From positions 18,657,471-18,721,470 of the forward strand of contig NC_064037.1 of assembly GCF_932526225.1 (NCBI RefSeq): DNA of 64,000 nt. The letters run 5' to 3'. Each line of letters starts with the position of its first letter. Positions within the stretch are counted from its first letter, which is position 1. A program made the position numbers and the translations under genes. This DNA is from Nematostella vectensis (lineage: Eukaryota; Cnidaria; Anthozoa; Actiniaria; Edwardsiidae). Positions 10,111 through 21,108 of this stretch are shown here, in pieces. The notes below the pieces were generated by a model. It was not told where the DNA came from, did no database searches, and worked only from the letters and a program-made list of their open reading frames with translations.

Positions 10111-10352
10111 ATTTTAATTTTATAATTTTATTTCTATATATTATTGAATTGTATTATTGAATTTTCTTTACATTATTTAATATTTTATATATTCCATATA
10201 TACTTAGTACCTATCCATGTATATATGTATATATTTTTATTTACTTATCTCCTTATTTATTTATTTATTTATATGTAAATACTTTTATTTAAGGTTGGTG
10301 TGATATCGCAAGATTTTTACCGACTTAATAAATGTAGATGTAGATGTAGATG
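6654..10352 (+). mobile_element. Non-LTR retrotransposon, CR1/L2 group, copy 1 (full open frame)
   Basis: A 3,699-bp body inserted in the minisatellite. It starts GGTAATGAGTAAAATGG and ends in about three ATGTAG repeats. It has one long reading frame and a 242-bp AT-rich 3' UTR containing a TTTA microsatellite. There is no poly-A tail, and the short terminal repeat is typical of CR1/L2-type elements. The 5' untranslated part is only about 4 bp, so the element is either slightly 5'-truncated or starts transcription almost at the ATG. Flanks are 77-bp direct duplications. The empty site is preserved at 51681-51838. Confidence 0.9.
10111..10352 (+). other. Retrotransposon 3' UTR with TTTA repeats and (ATGTAG)n tail
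   Basis: AT-rich 3' UTR with a TTTA microsatellite (about 10251-10273), then a less AT-rich block (about 10295-10330) ending in AATGTAGATGTAGATG. The tail length differs by one 6-bp repeat between copy 1 and copies 2 and 3, and copy 3 also has one extra TTTA. The conserved block before the tail is the likely recognition region for the element's reverse transcriptase (inference from the family). Confidence 0.75.
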
Positions 10353-10510
10353 TATATATCTAGTAAATTATCGAATTTTGAACATCTTGTATATATCTAG
10401 TAAATTATCGAATTTTTAATATCTTGTATATATCTAGTAAATTATCGAATTTTTAATATCTTGTATATATCTAGTAAATTATCGAATTTTGAATATCTTG
10501 TATTATCTAG
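10353..10510 (+). repeat. 37-bp minisatellite, right flank of copy 1 (4 units)
   Basis: Four 37-bp units whose variable ends read GAACATC, TTAATATC, TTAATATC, GAATATC. This order is identical to the uninterrupted locus at 51681-51838, so the whole pre-insertion array is on this side. Confidence 0.85.
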
Positions 10511-10639
10511 TATTTTTCTTAATTATAATAATAACAATTTTCAATTAAGATATATATATATATGACTGTGGATAGTACTATATAATTGAACAAAAATAAA
10601 AGTTTAAGTAAGACAAAGCCACCATGGAGAATCACCCGT

Positions 10640-10795
10640 GTGATTGCACGAAGAACGACTCCTTAGTTGACTCTTCGTGAAGGGTGTTTGAGCAGTGTTA
10701 GGCTAAACTTTGTTGATTATGTTGCGGGGGGCCATGGTTTCACGGCACATCGTTGCATTTATGTAATTGAAACAAATGAGATATACAAGCTTTAA
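10640..10795 (+). repeat. Diverged internal paralogue of the conserved unit segment
   Basis: Resembles about 650-790 of the S unit (AACGACTCC...GTTTGAGCAGTGT...TTATGTTGCGGGG...CATCGTT) at roughly 80% by eye. L and L+ units therefore hold two versions of this segment. Copies occur at matching places in units 7, 9, 10, 11 and 12. Confidence 0.65.
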
Positions 10796-10853
10796 AGAAA
10801 AAATTTGGGTTAGGTTACCGCATTGTCTTCCTCCTGGCTCTGCTCCTTTTTTT

Positions 10854-10949
10854 TTTTTAACTGCTACAACTTTAATATACGCTATTGGAGCTGGAATTAC
10901 CGCGGCTGCTGGCACCAGACTTGCCCTCCAATGGATCCTCGTTAAAGGA
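10854..10949 (-). pseudogene. 18S rRNA fragment (530-loop region), antisense, unit 3
   Basis: The minus strand reads the universally conserved small-subunit rRNA core: GTGCCAGCAGCCGCGGTAAT, preceded by CCTTTAACGAGGATCCATTG and followed by TATTAAAGTTGT and a run of A. About 96 bp match the known eukaryotic 18S sequence almost without change, then similarity stops abruptly on both sides. It is too short to be an rRNA gene, so it is a captured or inserted fragment. Confidence 0.93.
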
Positions 10950-11211
10950 ACATCAAGCGGACACTTCTTATAAGAGACATTTTTAGATACATTTGATACA
11001 TTTGCTACATTGTCTTTAGATGACCAAAAATACATCCATATGGCATAGAATAGAAAACCATTATAAACAGAACAGTGCGCTTATTCACGTTATTATTTTT
11101 GCTTTCACAGGAACTTTCAACCAACAACCTACTAAAGTAATCAAAAAGGAAGTACACCATTTTATCTTTTTATACATATATGAATGGCACTCATTTCTTT
11201 TTTCTGTGTAG

Positions 11212-13386
11212 ATGGATAACTGCTCCCATTGCAATTAAACCGCTAACAACACGCTGGCTTGCTGTGGCCGACGTGTCAACGAGCGGTGCATAGAAAAATT
11301 TTGGGTTAGGTTACCGCGCCTACAGTACCGTACCATTGTCCATACTGTAGAGCGAGAATAAAACCCTACAATGCGGATGAACCGTTCATGTTGTCGAGTA
11401 GAGGCTACGAGTTCGCGTTTTACACGCGAACTGCATGGCCCCCCCCTAAACCGTAGGTAAGACATGTTATTATGTTTTACAGATGCTACGTTTCTGGGGA
11501 AACCCACTTAGTAGGAAATTTTCCGCTCCAACAGTGGCGTAGAAAAATCTGTTTTAGACGAAAACTACTCTTTAGAATATTATCTTTTATAATTTGTGTA
11601 TGACCGGTGGCTATTCAACACTGTGTCAGGCGCAATTCCATCTTCTGCTAGGTCAAGGCGCTCAGCCGCAACTTCTTTAGATACAAAAACTTTCTCTATA
11701 GAATATTGGCGTTGGCACCATCGTTTTTATAGTGGAAGCACTGCAACAATACGGATATTCTACGTTGTTCATCACTATAAGCCCTTTCGAGTGGACCTTC
11801 CCCATGGGCACAGTGGTTACGTCAATCTCGAGATCTTTCTGGCAAAGGACCTACGGGACTTGCTATCCTCGAAACTCTCAACATTGTCCACATCTTAGAA
11901 CAAACAGTTCGTGGATCTCTTTGTGGATCCAACACCAATCGGTGGACGGACAACGTGTTTACTTATCTATAAGAAACCGTTGCAATGTTGAGAACTTTTT
12001 CCATCGGATCGAATTTCAAGGCAGGGGTACCGCCCACCAGCATCTTTTGGTTTGGCTTAAGAGTCTTTAGCAAGCAGACTAGGGGAGACATTCCGTGGTT
12101 AGATGCGGAGACTGCTTACTTAGTCAATGACCTTCAGCCCAGCCACAAAGATGCCTTCCCATAATGCAATGAGAGAACCTTAGTTGAAACTAATCAGAAC
12201 GGCGAGGAAATGCTTTCCTTGTACCACCTCAAGACGCATTTTCTCGAAACATTCGAGCTTATATAAGCACAATCCTTCCGTTCCTCAAATGCAAAATGGA
12301 TGTCCAACATTCTGATAAGAAATCTATGGTGCTAAGGTACGTCACCTCATACGTCTCAAAATTCCATAACCAACAAACCTCAGAATCCTTGTATTCTAGA
12401 CACGTTACTCCTGCCATGGCTGGCTTCCGTCATGTGTCAGATTTAAAACCACTCGAACCAGAGATGGTTGTCACTCTCTCGTCTTTAAAGCCCGCCTGGA
12501 CCAACAACCCCACAAAACATTACATTCCTCCGCGTCCAAGTAACGTTGACAAAAGTGTTTTTGTAACAAAATACATTAACAGGGGCCAGGATATCCAGAA
12601 CTATAGTTTGCTCCAATGGCTAAGGACGCACGATACTAACAAAAGTGTTCCCACTCCTTACTAAAGGAAAACAGCCCTTGTCGGGGTTAAGTACGTGTCA
12701 GTTTTCAATCCTTGCTTCTTTTTTCAACACTTATTTTTTAATGTACCTTTCAAGAATGTCAGTGAACTTAGACATCCAAACCATGACAGCATTCCGGAAC
12801 AGTTCAAGTATTGTGCAGCGGCCCTAGCATTGCAACCAGACTATGGAACGATGATGTTGCAATTGCCACTTTATTTCGAGAACAGGGCAATAAAGAGTAT
12901 TATGTAGACAATGTCTTGTCGTTTCTACATAGTACGAGGCAAATGTACTATCTCTGGCAAGTACAAGTTCTCCGTAATGAGGATTTCGTAAATAGGCCAA
13001 CTCATAATGACTTCACGCTTAATGCCGAGCAACAAGTGTGCTGAATAAGCTGAAGTCATTTCTTGGTTTACGATCTCGCCATTATGGAACAGTTTTTGCA
13101 ACTGTACAGCCACAACCCCAAGTAAATTATGATGATGAAGAAATCGCCGACGACGATCCACAACCTCCACTGAGAACACCACCTATCATTTAATAGAAGG
13201 ATGACGAAGATCATTCATTGAATGATTGGACCAAACTGCTGTCAATCATAGGTGAGCCTGGTACTGGCAAAACGCATTGCATTAAACGTTCGAAGTAAAT
13301 ATGGAGGAGTTAAAATCTGTGTAGGACACCACAACACCGAGAGCATCGAAGCTAAGAGAATTCGTGGCCAGGGAAAAAATGAGTAA
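11212..13386 (+). pseudogene. Degenerate Helitron Rep-helicase gene, unit 3
   Basis: The start is taken at ATGGATAAC, right after a pyrimidine-rich stretch ending in AG (splice-acceptor-like); the inverted relative near 57,010 has the same junction and an open Cys-rich frame. Downstream, separated by stops and frameshifts, are Rep pieces: TLFITISPFEW (about 11758), an HUH motif RGTAHQHLLVW (both His codons, 12035-12037 and 12041-12043), DIPWLDAETAYLVNDLQ (about 12090) and a two-tyrosine motif RYVTSYVSK (Tyr codons 12338 and 12350, spaced four residues). The linker and helicase start follow, with Walker A GEPGTGKT. Catalytic motifs survive but the frame is broken many times, so no functional Rep-helicase can be made. 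It acted as a rolling-circle transposase when intact. Confidence 0.85.
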
Positions 13387-13562
13387 GCTTAAAATCCTTG
13401 GAAAAAAGCTTAACACACGTAACAAGTAAGAGTTCTCCAAGGAAGATGTAGTAGATTTTGTAGAGCTGGTTTCCGAAGAAGGAGAAATCAGTCAGGTTGT
13501 GGATGACCTGTACCACCTTGGAGCTAAAATGTGGCTCTTAGGAGCACATTTCAAAGTTATAG

Positions 13563-16080
13563 CAGAGTTTTTCAGAAACCCCTTGAAATACGCAGAAATG
13601 TTTGTTTATCAAGGAATTCTTGTAATTCCCCTTTATATTTTTCTGTTAGAACATTGTTCAATGTTAGAATTTACGAGATACTGATTTTTATCACTAAAAA
13701 AGTCATATTATGCTCTAGTGTTTATTTACTGAATAATTATACTTTTTTTCTCTAAAAAAAAAAACAAATACTTTCTCCAATGAAAAATCTTATATAAAGA
13801 ATTGAATTGAAAAAGTTCATTGTAATTAAATGGTCAATATCATATTTCTCACGTACTAACTTATTCAATCACGTTTAGGGAAACCTATTAAATAATACAA
13901 TAAATTTTGGATAGAACTGTATTCACATACAGTGATTTTTAGTATTGCACTGCTCTGATTTCCTTTGTCAAAGAACTCTGCAAGGGTTAGAGTCATCACA
14001 CCCCTTCGGGGATGGTCTAGAAGGCTCATAGAAGGTACTCTGGTGTGTGTATCGTCAAAATGTGTTTGGTGGCTGGGATTGACTAGCCATGAAACGTGTT
14101 TTACGGAATACATTTCAAGGTCGCTTCTTTGGCCAGACTATGAATGATTATGACATGCGAAGCTTTTCGACATTGACCTATATCGGTTGACACGAATTGC
14201 GATGACAGAGAACGACTCCCCAGTTTACTCTTCCTGTAGGGCGTTTGAGCAGTGTCAAGCTAAACTTCGTTGCTTATGTTGCGGGGCTATAGTTTCACGG
14301 AACATCGTTATCATTTAAGAAAATTGAAACAAATGAGATGTACAAGTTATAATGACGTTTCAATTAAGAAAGTCCGAACTGAAAAATTGCAAAAGCTTTT
14401 TATTAGATGAATCGTCAAGTGGATTTTTCTGTTGTTCATGGAAAAGAAAAGTCATGTTCAACATGTATTACATTACGTAACCACATATTTTAATTTTTAG
14501 AAATATTGCCATGGATACATTTTAAGTGATAACAAACGAGTAAACTACTTTTCCCATTTCCCCCACTATTTTCTCCGACCATACAAAGGGCAAACCCGGG
14601 TCAGATTGGGCGAGTTCAGCAAAGCGCTGAATACACGATATTGTGAATGGCTGTTAAGGCCAGGCGTGGCGCTTTCTGAGCTCGCCCAATGTGTCAACGA
14701 AAATATGGACATAATTAACAATACAGACATCTTACAAAATATCGAACGGATTACTGACAAAATACAACCTTTAAGACAGACGCTTAAAAACTTGGACACA
14801 ACGGACAAGCAGTCATCGGCGACTGCAAATGACATATACGATATTATGTCATTTATCACTAGACAATACTCTAGAAGTGGCCATGCAAGCCTCTTTCGGG
14901 ATATATCAAGTAATTTCCATAGTATTTTTCTTTAATTATAATAAACAGAACCAAAAAGCGATAACATTTCCAAACAAAAAAATCACTGTCACTCTCTCGT
15001 CTTTAAAGCCCGCCTGGACCAACAACCCCACAAAACATTACATTCCTCCGCGTCCAAGTAACGTTGACAAAAGTGTTTTTGTAACAAAATACATTAACAG
15101 GGGCCAGGATATCCAGAACTATAGTTTGCTCCAATGGCTAAGGACGCACGATACTAACAAAAGTGTTCCCACTCCTTACTAAAGGAAAACAGCCCTTGTC
15201 GGGGTTAAGTACGTGTCAGTTTTCAATCCTTGCTTCTTTTTTCAACACTTATTTTTGAATGTACCTTCCAAGAATGTCAGTGAACTTAGACATCCAAACC
15301 ATGACAGCATTCCGGAACAGTTCAAGTATTGTGCAGCGGCCCTAGCATTGCAACCAGACTATGGAACGATGATGTTGCAATTGCCACTTTATTTCGAGAA
15401 CAGGGCAATAAAGAGTATTATGTAGACAATGTCTTGTCGTTTCTACATAGTACGAGGCAAATGTACCATCTCTGGCAAGTACAAGTTCTCCGTAATGAGG
15501 ATTTCGTAAATAGGCCAACTCATAATGACTTCACGCTTAATGCCGAGCAACAAGTGTGCTGAATAAGCTGAAGTCATTTCTTGGTTTACGATCTCGCCAT
15601 TATGGAACAGTTTTTGCAACTGTACAGCCACAACCCCAAGTAAATTATGATGATGAAGAAATCGCCGACGACGATCCACAACCTCCACTGAGAACACCAC
15701 CTATCATTTAATAGAAGGATGACGAAGATCATTCATTGAATGATTGGACCAAACTGCTGTCAATCATAGGTGAGCCTGGTACTGGCAAAACGCATTGCAT
15801 TAAACGTTCGAAGTAAATATGGAGGAGTTAAAATCTGTGTAGGACACCACAACACCGAGAGCATCGAAGCTAAGAGAATTCGTGGCCAGGAAAGAAATGA
15901 GTAAGCTTAAAATCCTTGGAAAAAAGCTTAACACACGTAACAAGTAAGAGTTCTCCAAGGAAGATGTAGTAGATTTTGTAGAGCTGGTTTCCGAAGAAGG
16001 AGAAATCAGTCAGGTTGTGGATGACCTGTACCACCTTGGAGCTAAAATGTGGCTCTTAGGAGCACATTTCAAAGTTATAG
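13563..16080 (+). mobile_element. Helitron-derived tandem unit 4 (S form)
   Basis: S unit of 2,518 bp following an L+ unit, with the long T/A tract at about 13743-13764. Deletion junction at 14987/14988. Confidence 0.9.
14988..15904 (+). pseudogene. Helitron helicase remnant, unit 4
   Basis: Copy of the unit 1 remnant with the same lesions. Confidence 0.75.
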
Positions 16081-18594
16081 CAGAGTTTTTCAGAAACCCC
16101 TTGAAATACGCAGAAATGTTTGTTTATCAAGGAATTCTTGTAATTCCCCTTTATATTTTTCTGTTAGAACATTGTTCAATGTTAGAATTTACGAGATACT
16201 GATTTTTATCACTAAAAAAGTCATATTATGCTCTAGTGTTTATTTACTGAATAATTATACTTTTTTCTCTAAAAAAAACAAATACTTTCTCCAATGAAAA
16301 ATCTTATATAAAGAATTGAATTGAAAAAGTTCATTGTAATTAAATGGTCAATATCATATTTCTCACGTACTAACTTATTCAATCACGTTTAGGGAAACCT
16401 ATTAAATAATACAATAAATTTTGGATAGAACTGTATTCACATACAGTGATTTTTAGTATTGCACTGCTCTGATTTCCTTTGTCAAAGAACTCTGCAAGGG
16501 TTAGAGTCATCACACCCCTTCGGGGATGGTCTAGAAGGCTCATAGAAGGTACTCTGGTGTGTGTATCGTCAAAATGTGTTTGGTGGCTGGGATTGACTAG
16601 CCATGAAACGTGTTTTACGGAATACATTTCAAGGTCGCTTCTTTGGCCAGACTATGAATGATTATGACATGCGAAGCTTTTCGACATTGACCTATATCGG
16701 TTGACACGAATTGCGATGACAGAGAACGACTCCCCAGTTTACTCTTCCTGTAGGGCGTTTGAGCAGTGTCAAGCTAAACTTCGTTGCTTATGTTGCGGGG
16801 CTATAGTTTCACGGAACATCGTTATCATTTAAGAAAATTGAAACAAATGAGATGTACAAGTTATAATGACGTTTCAATTAAGAAAGTCCGAACTGAAAAA
16901 TTGCAAAAGCTTTTTATTAGATGAATCGTCAAGTGGATTTTTCTGTTGTTCATGGAAAAGAAAAGTCATGTTCAACATGTATTACATTACGTAACCACAT
17001 ATTTTAATTTTTAGAAATATTGCCATGGATACATTTTAAGTGATAACAAACGAGTAAACTACTTTTCCCATTTCCCCCACTATTTTCTCCGACCATACAA
17101 AGGGCAAACCCGGGTCAGATTGGGCGAGTTCAGCAAAGCGCTGAATACACGATATTGTGAATGGCTGTTAAGGCCAGGCGTGGCGCTTTCTGAGCTCGCC
17201 CAATGTGTCAACGAAAATATGGACATAATTAACAATACAGACATCTTACAAAATATCGAACGGATTACTGACAAAATACAACCTTTAAGACAGACGCTTA
17301 AAAACTTGGACACAACGGACAAGCAGTCATCGGCGACTGCAAATGACATATACGATATTATGTCATTTATCACTAGACAATACTCTAGAAGTGGCCATGC
17401 AAGCCTCTTTCGGGATATATCAAGTAATTTCCATAGTATTTTTCTTTAATTATAATAAACAGAACCAAAAAGCGATAACATTTCCAAACAAAAAAATCAC
17501 TGTCACTCTCTCGTCTTTAAAGCCCGCCTGGACCAACAACCCCACAAAACATTACATTCCTCCGCGTCCAAGTAACGTTGACAAAAGTGTTTTTGTAACA
17601 AAATACATTAACAGGGGCCAGGATATCCAGAACTATAGTTTGCTCCAATGGCTAAGGACGCACGATACTAACAAAAGTGTTCCCACTCCTTACTAAAGGA
17701 AAACAGCCCTTGTCGGGGTTAAGTACGTGTCAGTTTTCAATCCTTGCTTCTTTTTTCAACACTTATTTTTGAATGTACCTTCCAAGAATGTCAGTGAACT
17801 TAGACATCCAAACCATGACAGCATTCCGGAACAGTTCAAGTATTGTGCAGCGGCCCTAGCATTGCAACCAGACTATGGAACGATGATGTTGCAATTGCCA
17901 CTTTATTTCGAGAACAGGGCAATAAAGAGTATTATGTAGACAATGTCTTGTCGTTTCTACATAGTACGAGGCAAATGTACCATCTCTGGCAAGTACAAGT
18001 TCTCCGTAATGAGGATTTCGTAAATAGGCCAACTCATAATGACTTCACGCTTAATGCCGAGCAACAAGTGTGCTGAATAAGCTGAAGTCATTTCTTGGTT
18101 TACGATCTCGCCATTATGGAACAGTTTTTGCAACTGTACAGCCACAACCCCAAGTAAATTATGATGATGAAGAAATCGCCGACGACGATCCACAACCTCC
18201 ACTGAGAACACCACCTATCATTTAATAGAAGGATGACGAAGATCATTCATTGAATGATTGGACCAAACTGCTGTCAATCATAGGTGAGCCTGGTACTGGC
18301 AAAACGCATTGCATTAAACGTTCGAAGTAAATATGGAGGAGTTAAAATCTGTGTAGGACACCACAACACCGAGAGCATCGAAGCTAAGAGAATTCGTGGC
18401 CAGGAAAGAAATGAGTAAGCTTAAAATCCTTGGAAAAAAGCTTAACACACGTAACAAGTAAGAGTTCTCCAAGGAAGATGTAGTAGATTTTGTAGAGCTG
18501 GTTTCCGAAGAAGGAGAAATCAGTCAGGTTGTGGATGACCTGTACCACCTTGGAGCTAAAATGTGGCTCTTAGGAGCACATTTCAAAGTTATAG
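16081..18594 (+). mobile_element. Helitron-derived tandem unit 5 (S form)
   Basis: S unit of 2,514 bp with the short T/A tract and the GAAGCTTTTCG variant. Deletion junction at 17501/17502. Confidence 0.9.
17502..18418 (+). pseudogene. Helitron helicase remnant, unit 5
   Basis: Copy of the unit 1 remnant with the same lesions. Confidence 0.75.
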
Positions 18595-21108
18595 CAGAGT
18601 TTTTCAGAAACCCCTTGAAATACGCAGAAATGTTTGTTTATCAAGGAATTCTTGTAATTCCCCTTTATATTTTTCTGTTAGAACATTGTTCAATGTTAGA
18701 ATTTACGAGATACTGATTTTTATCACTAAAAAAGTCATATTATGCTCTAGTGTTTATTTACTGAATAATTATACTTTTTTCTCTAAAAAAAACAAATACT
18801 TTCTCCAATGAAAAATCTTATATAAAGAATTGAATTGAAAAAGTTCATTGTAATTAAATGGTCAATATCATATTTCTCACGTACTAACTTATTCAATCAC
18901 GTTTAGGGAAACCTATTAAATAATACAATAAATTTTGGATAGAACTGTATTCACATACAGTGATTTTTAGTATTGCACTGCTCTGATTTCCTTTGTCAAA
19001 GAACTCTGCAAGGGTTAGAGTCATCACACCCCTTCGGGGATGGTCTAGAAGGCTCATAGAAAGTACTCTGGTGTGTGTATCGTCAAAATGTGTTTGGTGG
19101 CTGGGATTGACTAGCCATGAAACGTGTTTTACGGAATACATTTCAAGGTCGCTTCTTTGGCCAGACTATGAATGATTATGACATGCGAAGTTTTTCGACA
19201 TTGACCTATATCGGTTGACACGAATTGCGATGACAGAGAACGACTCCCCAGTTTACTCTTCCTGTAGGGCGTTTGAGCAGTGTCAAGCTAAACTTCGTTG
19301 CTTATGTTGCGGGGCTATAGTTTCACGGAACATCGTTATCATTTAAGAAAATTGAAACAAATGAGATGTACAAGTTATAATGACGTTTCAATTAAGAAAG
19401 TCCGAACTGAAAAATTGCAAAAGCTTTTTATTAGATGAATCGTCAAGTGGATTTTTCTGTTGTTCATGGAAAAGAAAAGTCATGTTCAACATGTATTACA
19501 TTACGTAACCACATATTTTAATTTTTAGAAATATTGCCATGGATACATTTTAAGTGATAACAAACGAGTAAACTACTTTTCCCATTTCCCCCACTATTTT
19601 CTCCGACCATACAAAGGGCAAACCCGGGTCAGATTGGGCGAGTTCAGCAAAGCGCTGAATACACGATATTGTGAATGGCTGTTAAGGCCAGGCGTGGCGC
19701 TTTCTGAGCTCGCCCAATGTGTCAACGAAAATATGGACATAATTAACAATACAGACATCTTACAAAATATCGAACGGATTACTGACAAAATACAACCTTT
19801 AAGACAGACGCTTAAAAACTTGGACACAACGGACAAGCAGTCATCGGCGACTGCAAATGACATATACGATATTATGTCATTTATCACTAGACAATACTCT
19901 AGAAGTGGCCATGCAAGCCTCTTTCGGGATATATCAAGTAATTTCCATAGTATTTTTCTTTAATTATAATAAACAGAACCAAAAAGCGATAACATTTCCA
20001 AACAAAAAAATCACTGTCACTCTCTCGTCTTTAAAGCCCGCCTGGACCAACAACCCCACAAAACATTACATTCCTCCGCGTCCAAGTAACGTTGACAAAA
20101 GTGTTTTTGTAACAAAATACATTAACAGGGGCCAGGATATCCAGAACTATAGTTTGCTCCAATGGCTAAGGACGCACGATACTAACAAAAGTGTTCCCAC
20201 TCCTTACTAAAGGAAAACAGCCCTTGTCGGGGTTAAGTACGTGTCAGTTTTCAATCCTTGCTTCTTTTTTCAACACTTATTTTTGAATGTACCTTCCAAG
20301 AATGTCAGTGAACTTAGACATCCAAACCATGACAGCATTCCGGAACAGTTCAAGTATTGTGCAGCGGCCCTAGCATTGCAACCAGACTATGGAACGATGA
20401 TGTTGCAATTGCCACTTTATTTCGAGAACAGGGCAATAAAGAGTATTATGTAGACAATGTCTTGTCGTTTCTACATAGTACGAGGCAAATGTACCATCTC
20501 TGGCAAGTACAAGTTCTCCGTAATGAGGATTTCGTAAATAGGCCAACTCATAATGACTTCACGCTTAATGCCGAGCAACAAGTGTGCTGAATAAGCTGAA
20601 GTCATTTCTTGGTTTACGATCTCGCCATTATGGAACAGTTTTTGCAACTGTACAGCCACAACCCCAAGTAAATTATGATGATGAAGAAATCGCCGACGAC
20701 GATCCACAACCTCCACTGAGAACACCACCTATCATTTAATAGAAGGATGACGAAGATCATTCATTGAATGATTGGACCAAACTGCTGTCAATCATAGGTG
20801 AGCCTGGTACTGGCAAAACGCATTGCATTAAACGTTCGAAGTAAATATGGAGGAGTTAAAATCTGTGTAGGACACCACAACACCGAGAGCATCGAAGCTA
20901 AGAGAATTCGTGGCCAGGAAAGAAATGAGTAAGCTTAAAATCCTTGGAAAAAAGCTTAACACACGTAACAAGTAAGAGTTCTCCAAGGACGATGTAGTAG
21001 ATTTTGTAGAGCTGGTTTCCGAAGAAGGAGAAATCAGTCAGGTTGTGGATGACCTGTACCACCTTGGAGCTAAAATGTGGCTCTTAGGAGCACATTTCAA
21101 AGTTATAG
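18595..21108 (+). mobile_element. Helitron-derived tandem unit 6 (S form)
   Basis: S unit of 2,514 bp. It has private single-base changes (G to A near 19063 in AGAAAGTACTCTGG; A to C near 20990 in CAAGGACGATG). These argue that it is a real separate copy and not a collapsed or duplicated assembly path. Deletion junction at 20015/20016. Confidence 0.9.
20016..20932 (+). pseudogene. Helitron helicase remnant, unit 6
   Basis: Copy of the unit 1 remnant with the same lesions. Confidence 0.75.

Larger units (their letters stand above)
5033..13562 (+). mobile_element. Helitron-derived tandem unit 3 (L+ form with retrotransposon)
   Basis: Long unit of 8,530 bp. It contains the conserved segment, the 109-codon frame (6072-6401), AT minisatellite, a complete non-LTR retrotransposon (6654-10352), more minisatellite, a second diverged version of the conserved segment (about 10640-10790), the 18S fragment, the degenerate Rep-helicase gene and the unknown frame. 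It shares the CCATAAAAAGGG variant near 6046 with unit 7 only, which links these two L+ units by descent. Confidence 0.9.

Noticed and set aside
10353-10510. Regular AT-rich repeats as a CRISPR array
   Set aside because: The 37-bp units are directly adjacent with no spacers, and the genome is eukaryotic. It is a minisatellite.
10804-10821. GGGTTAGGTT as telomeric repeat
   Set aside because: Only one short occurrence per site with no tandem TTAGGG or TTAGG run.
10854-10949. A functional rRNA gene
   Set aside because: Only about 96 bp of an approximately 1.8-kb gene match; flanks are unrelated and one copy has lost part of the core.
10767-10973. Protein frames on both strands across the 18S fragment
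   Set aside because: They are translations of rRNA-derived DNA and poly-T; no protein family is resembled.
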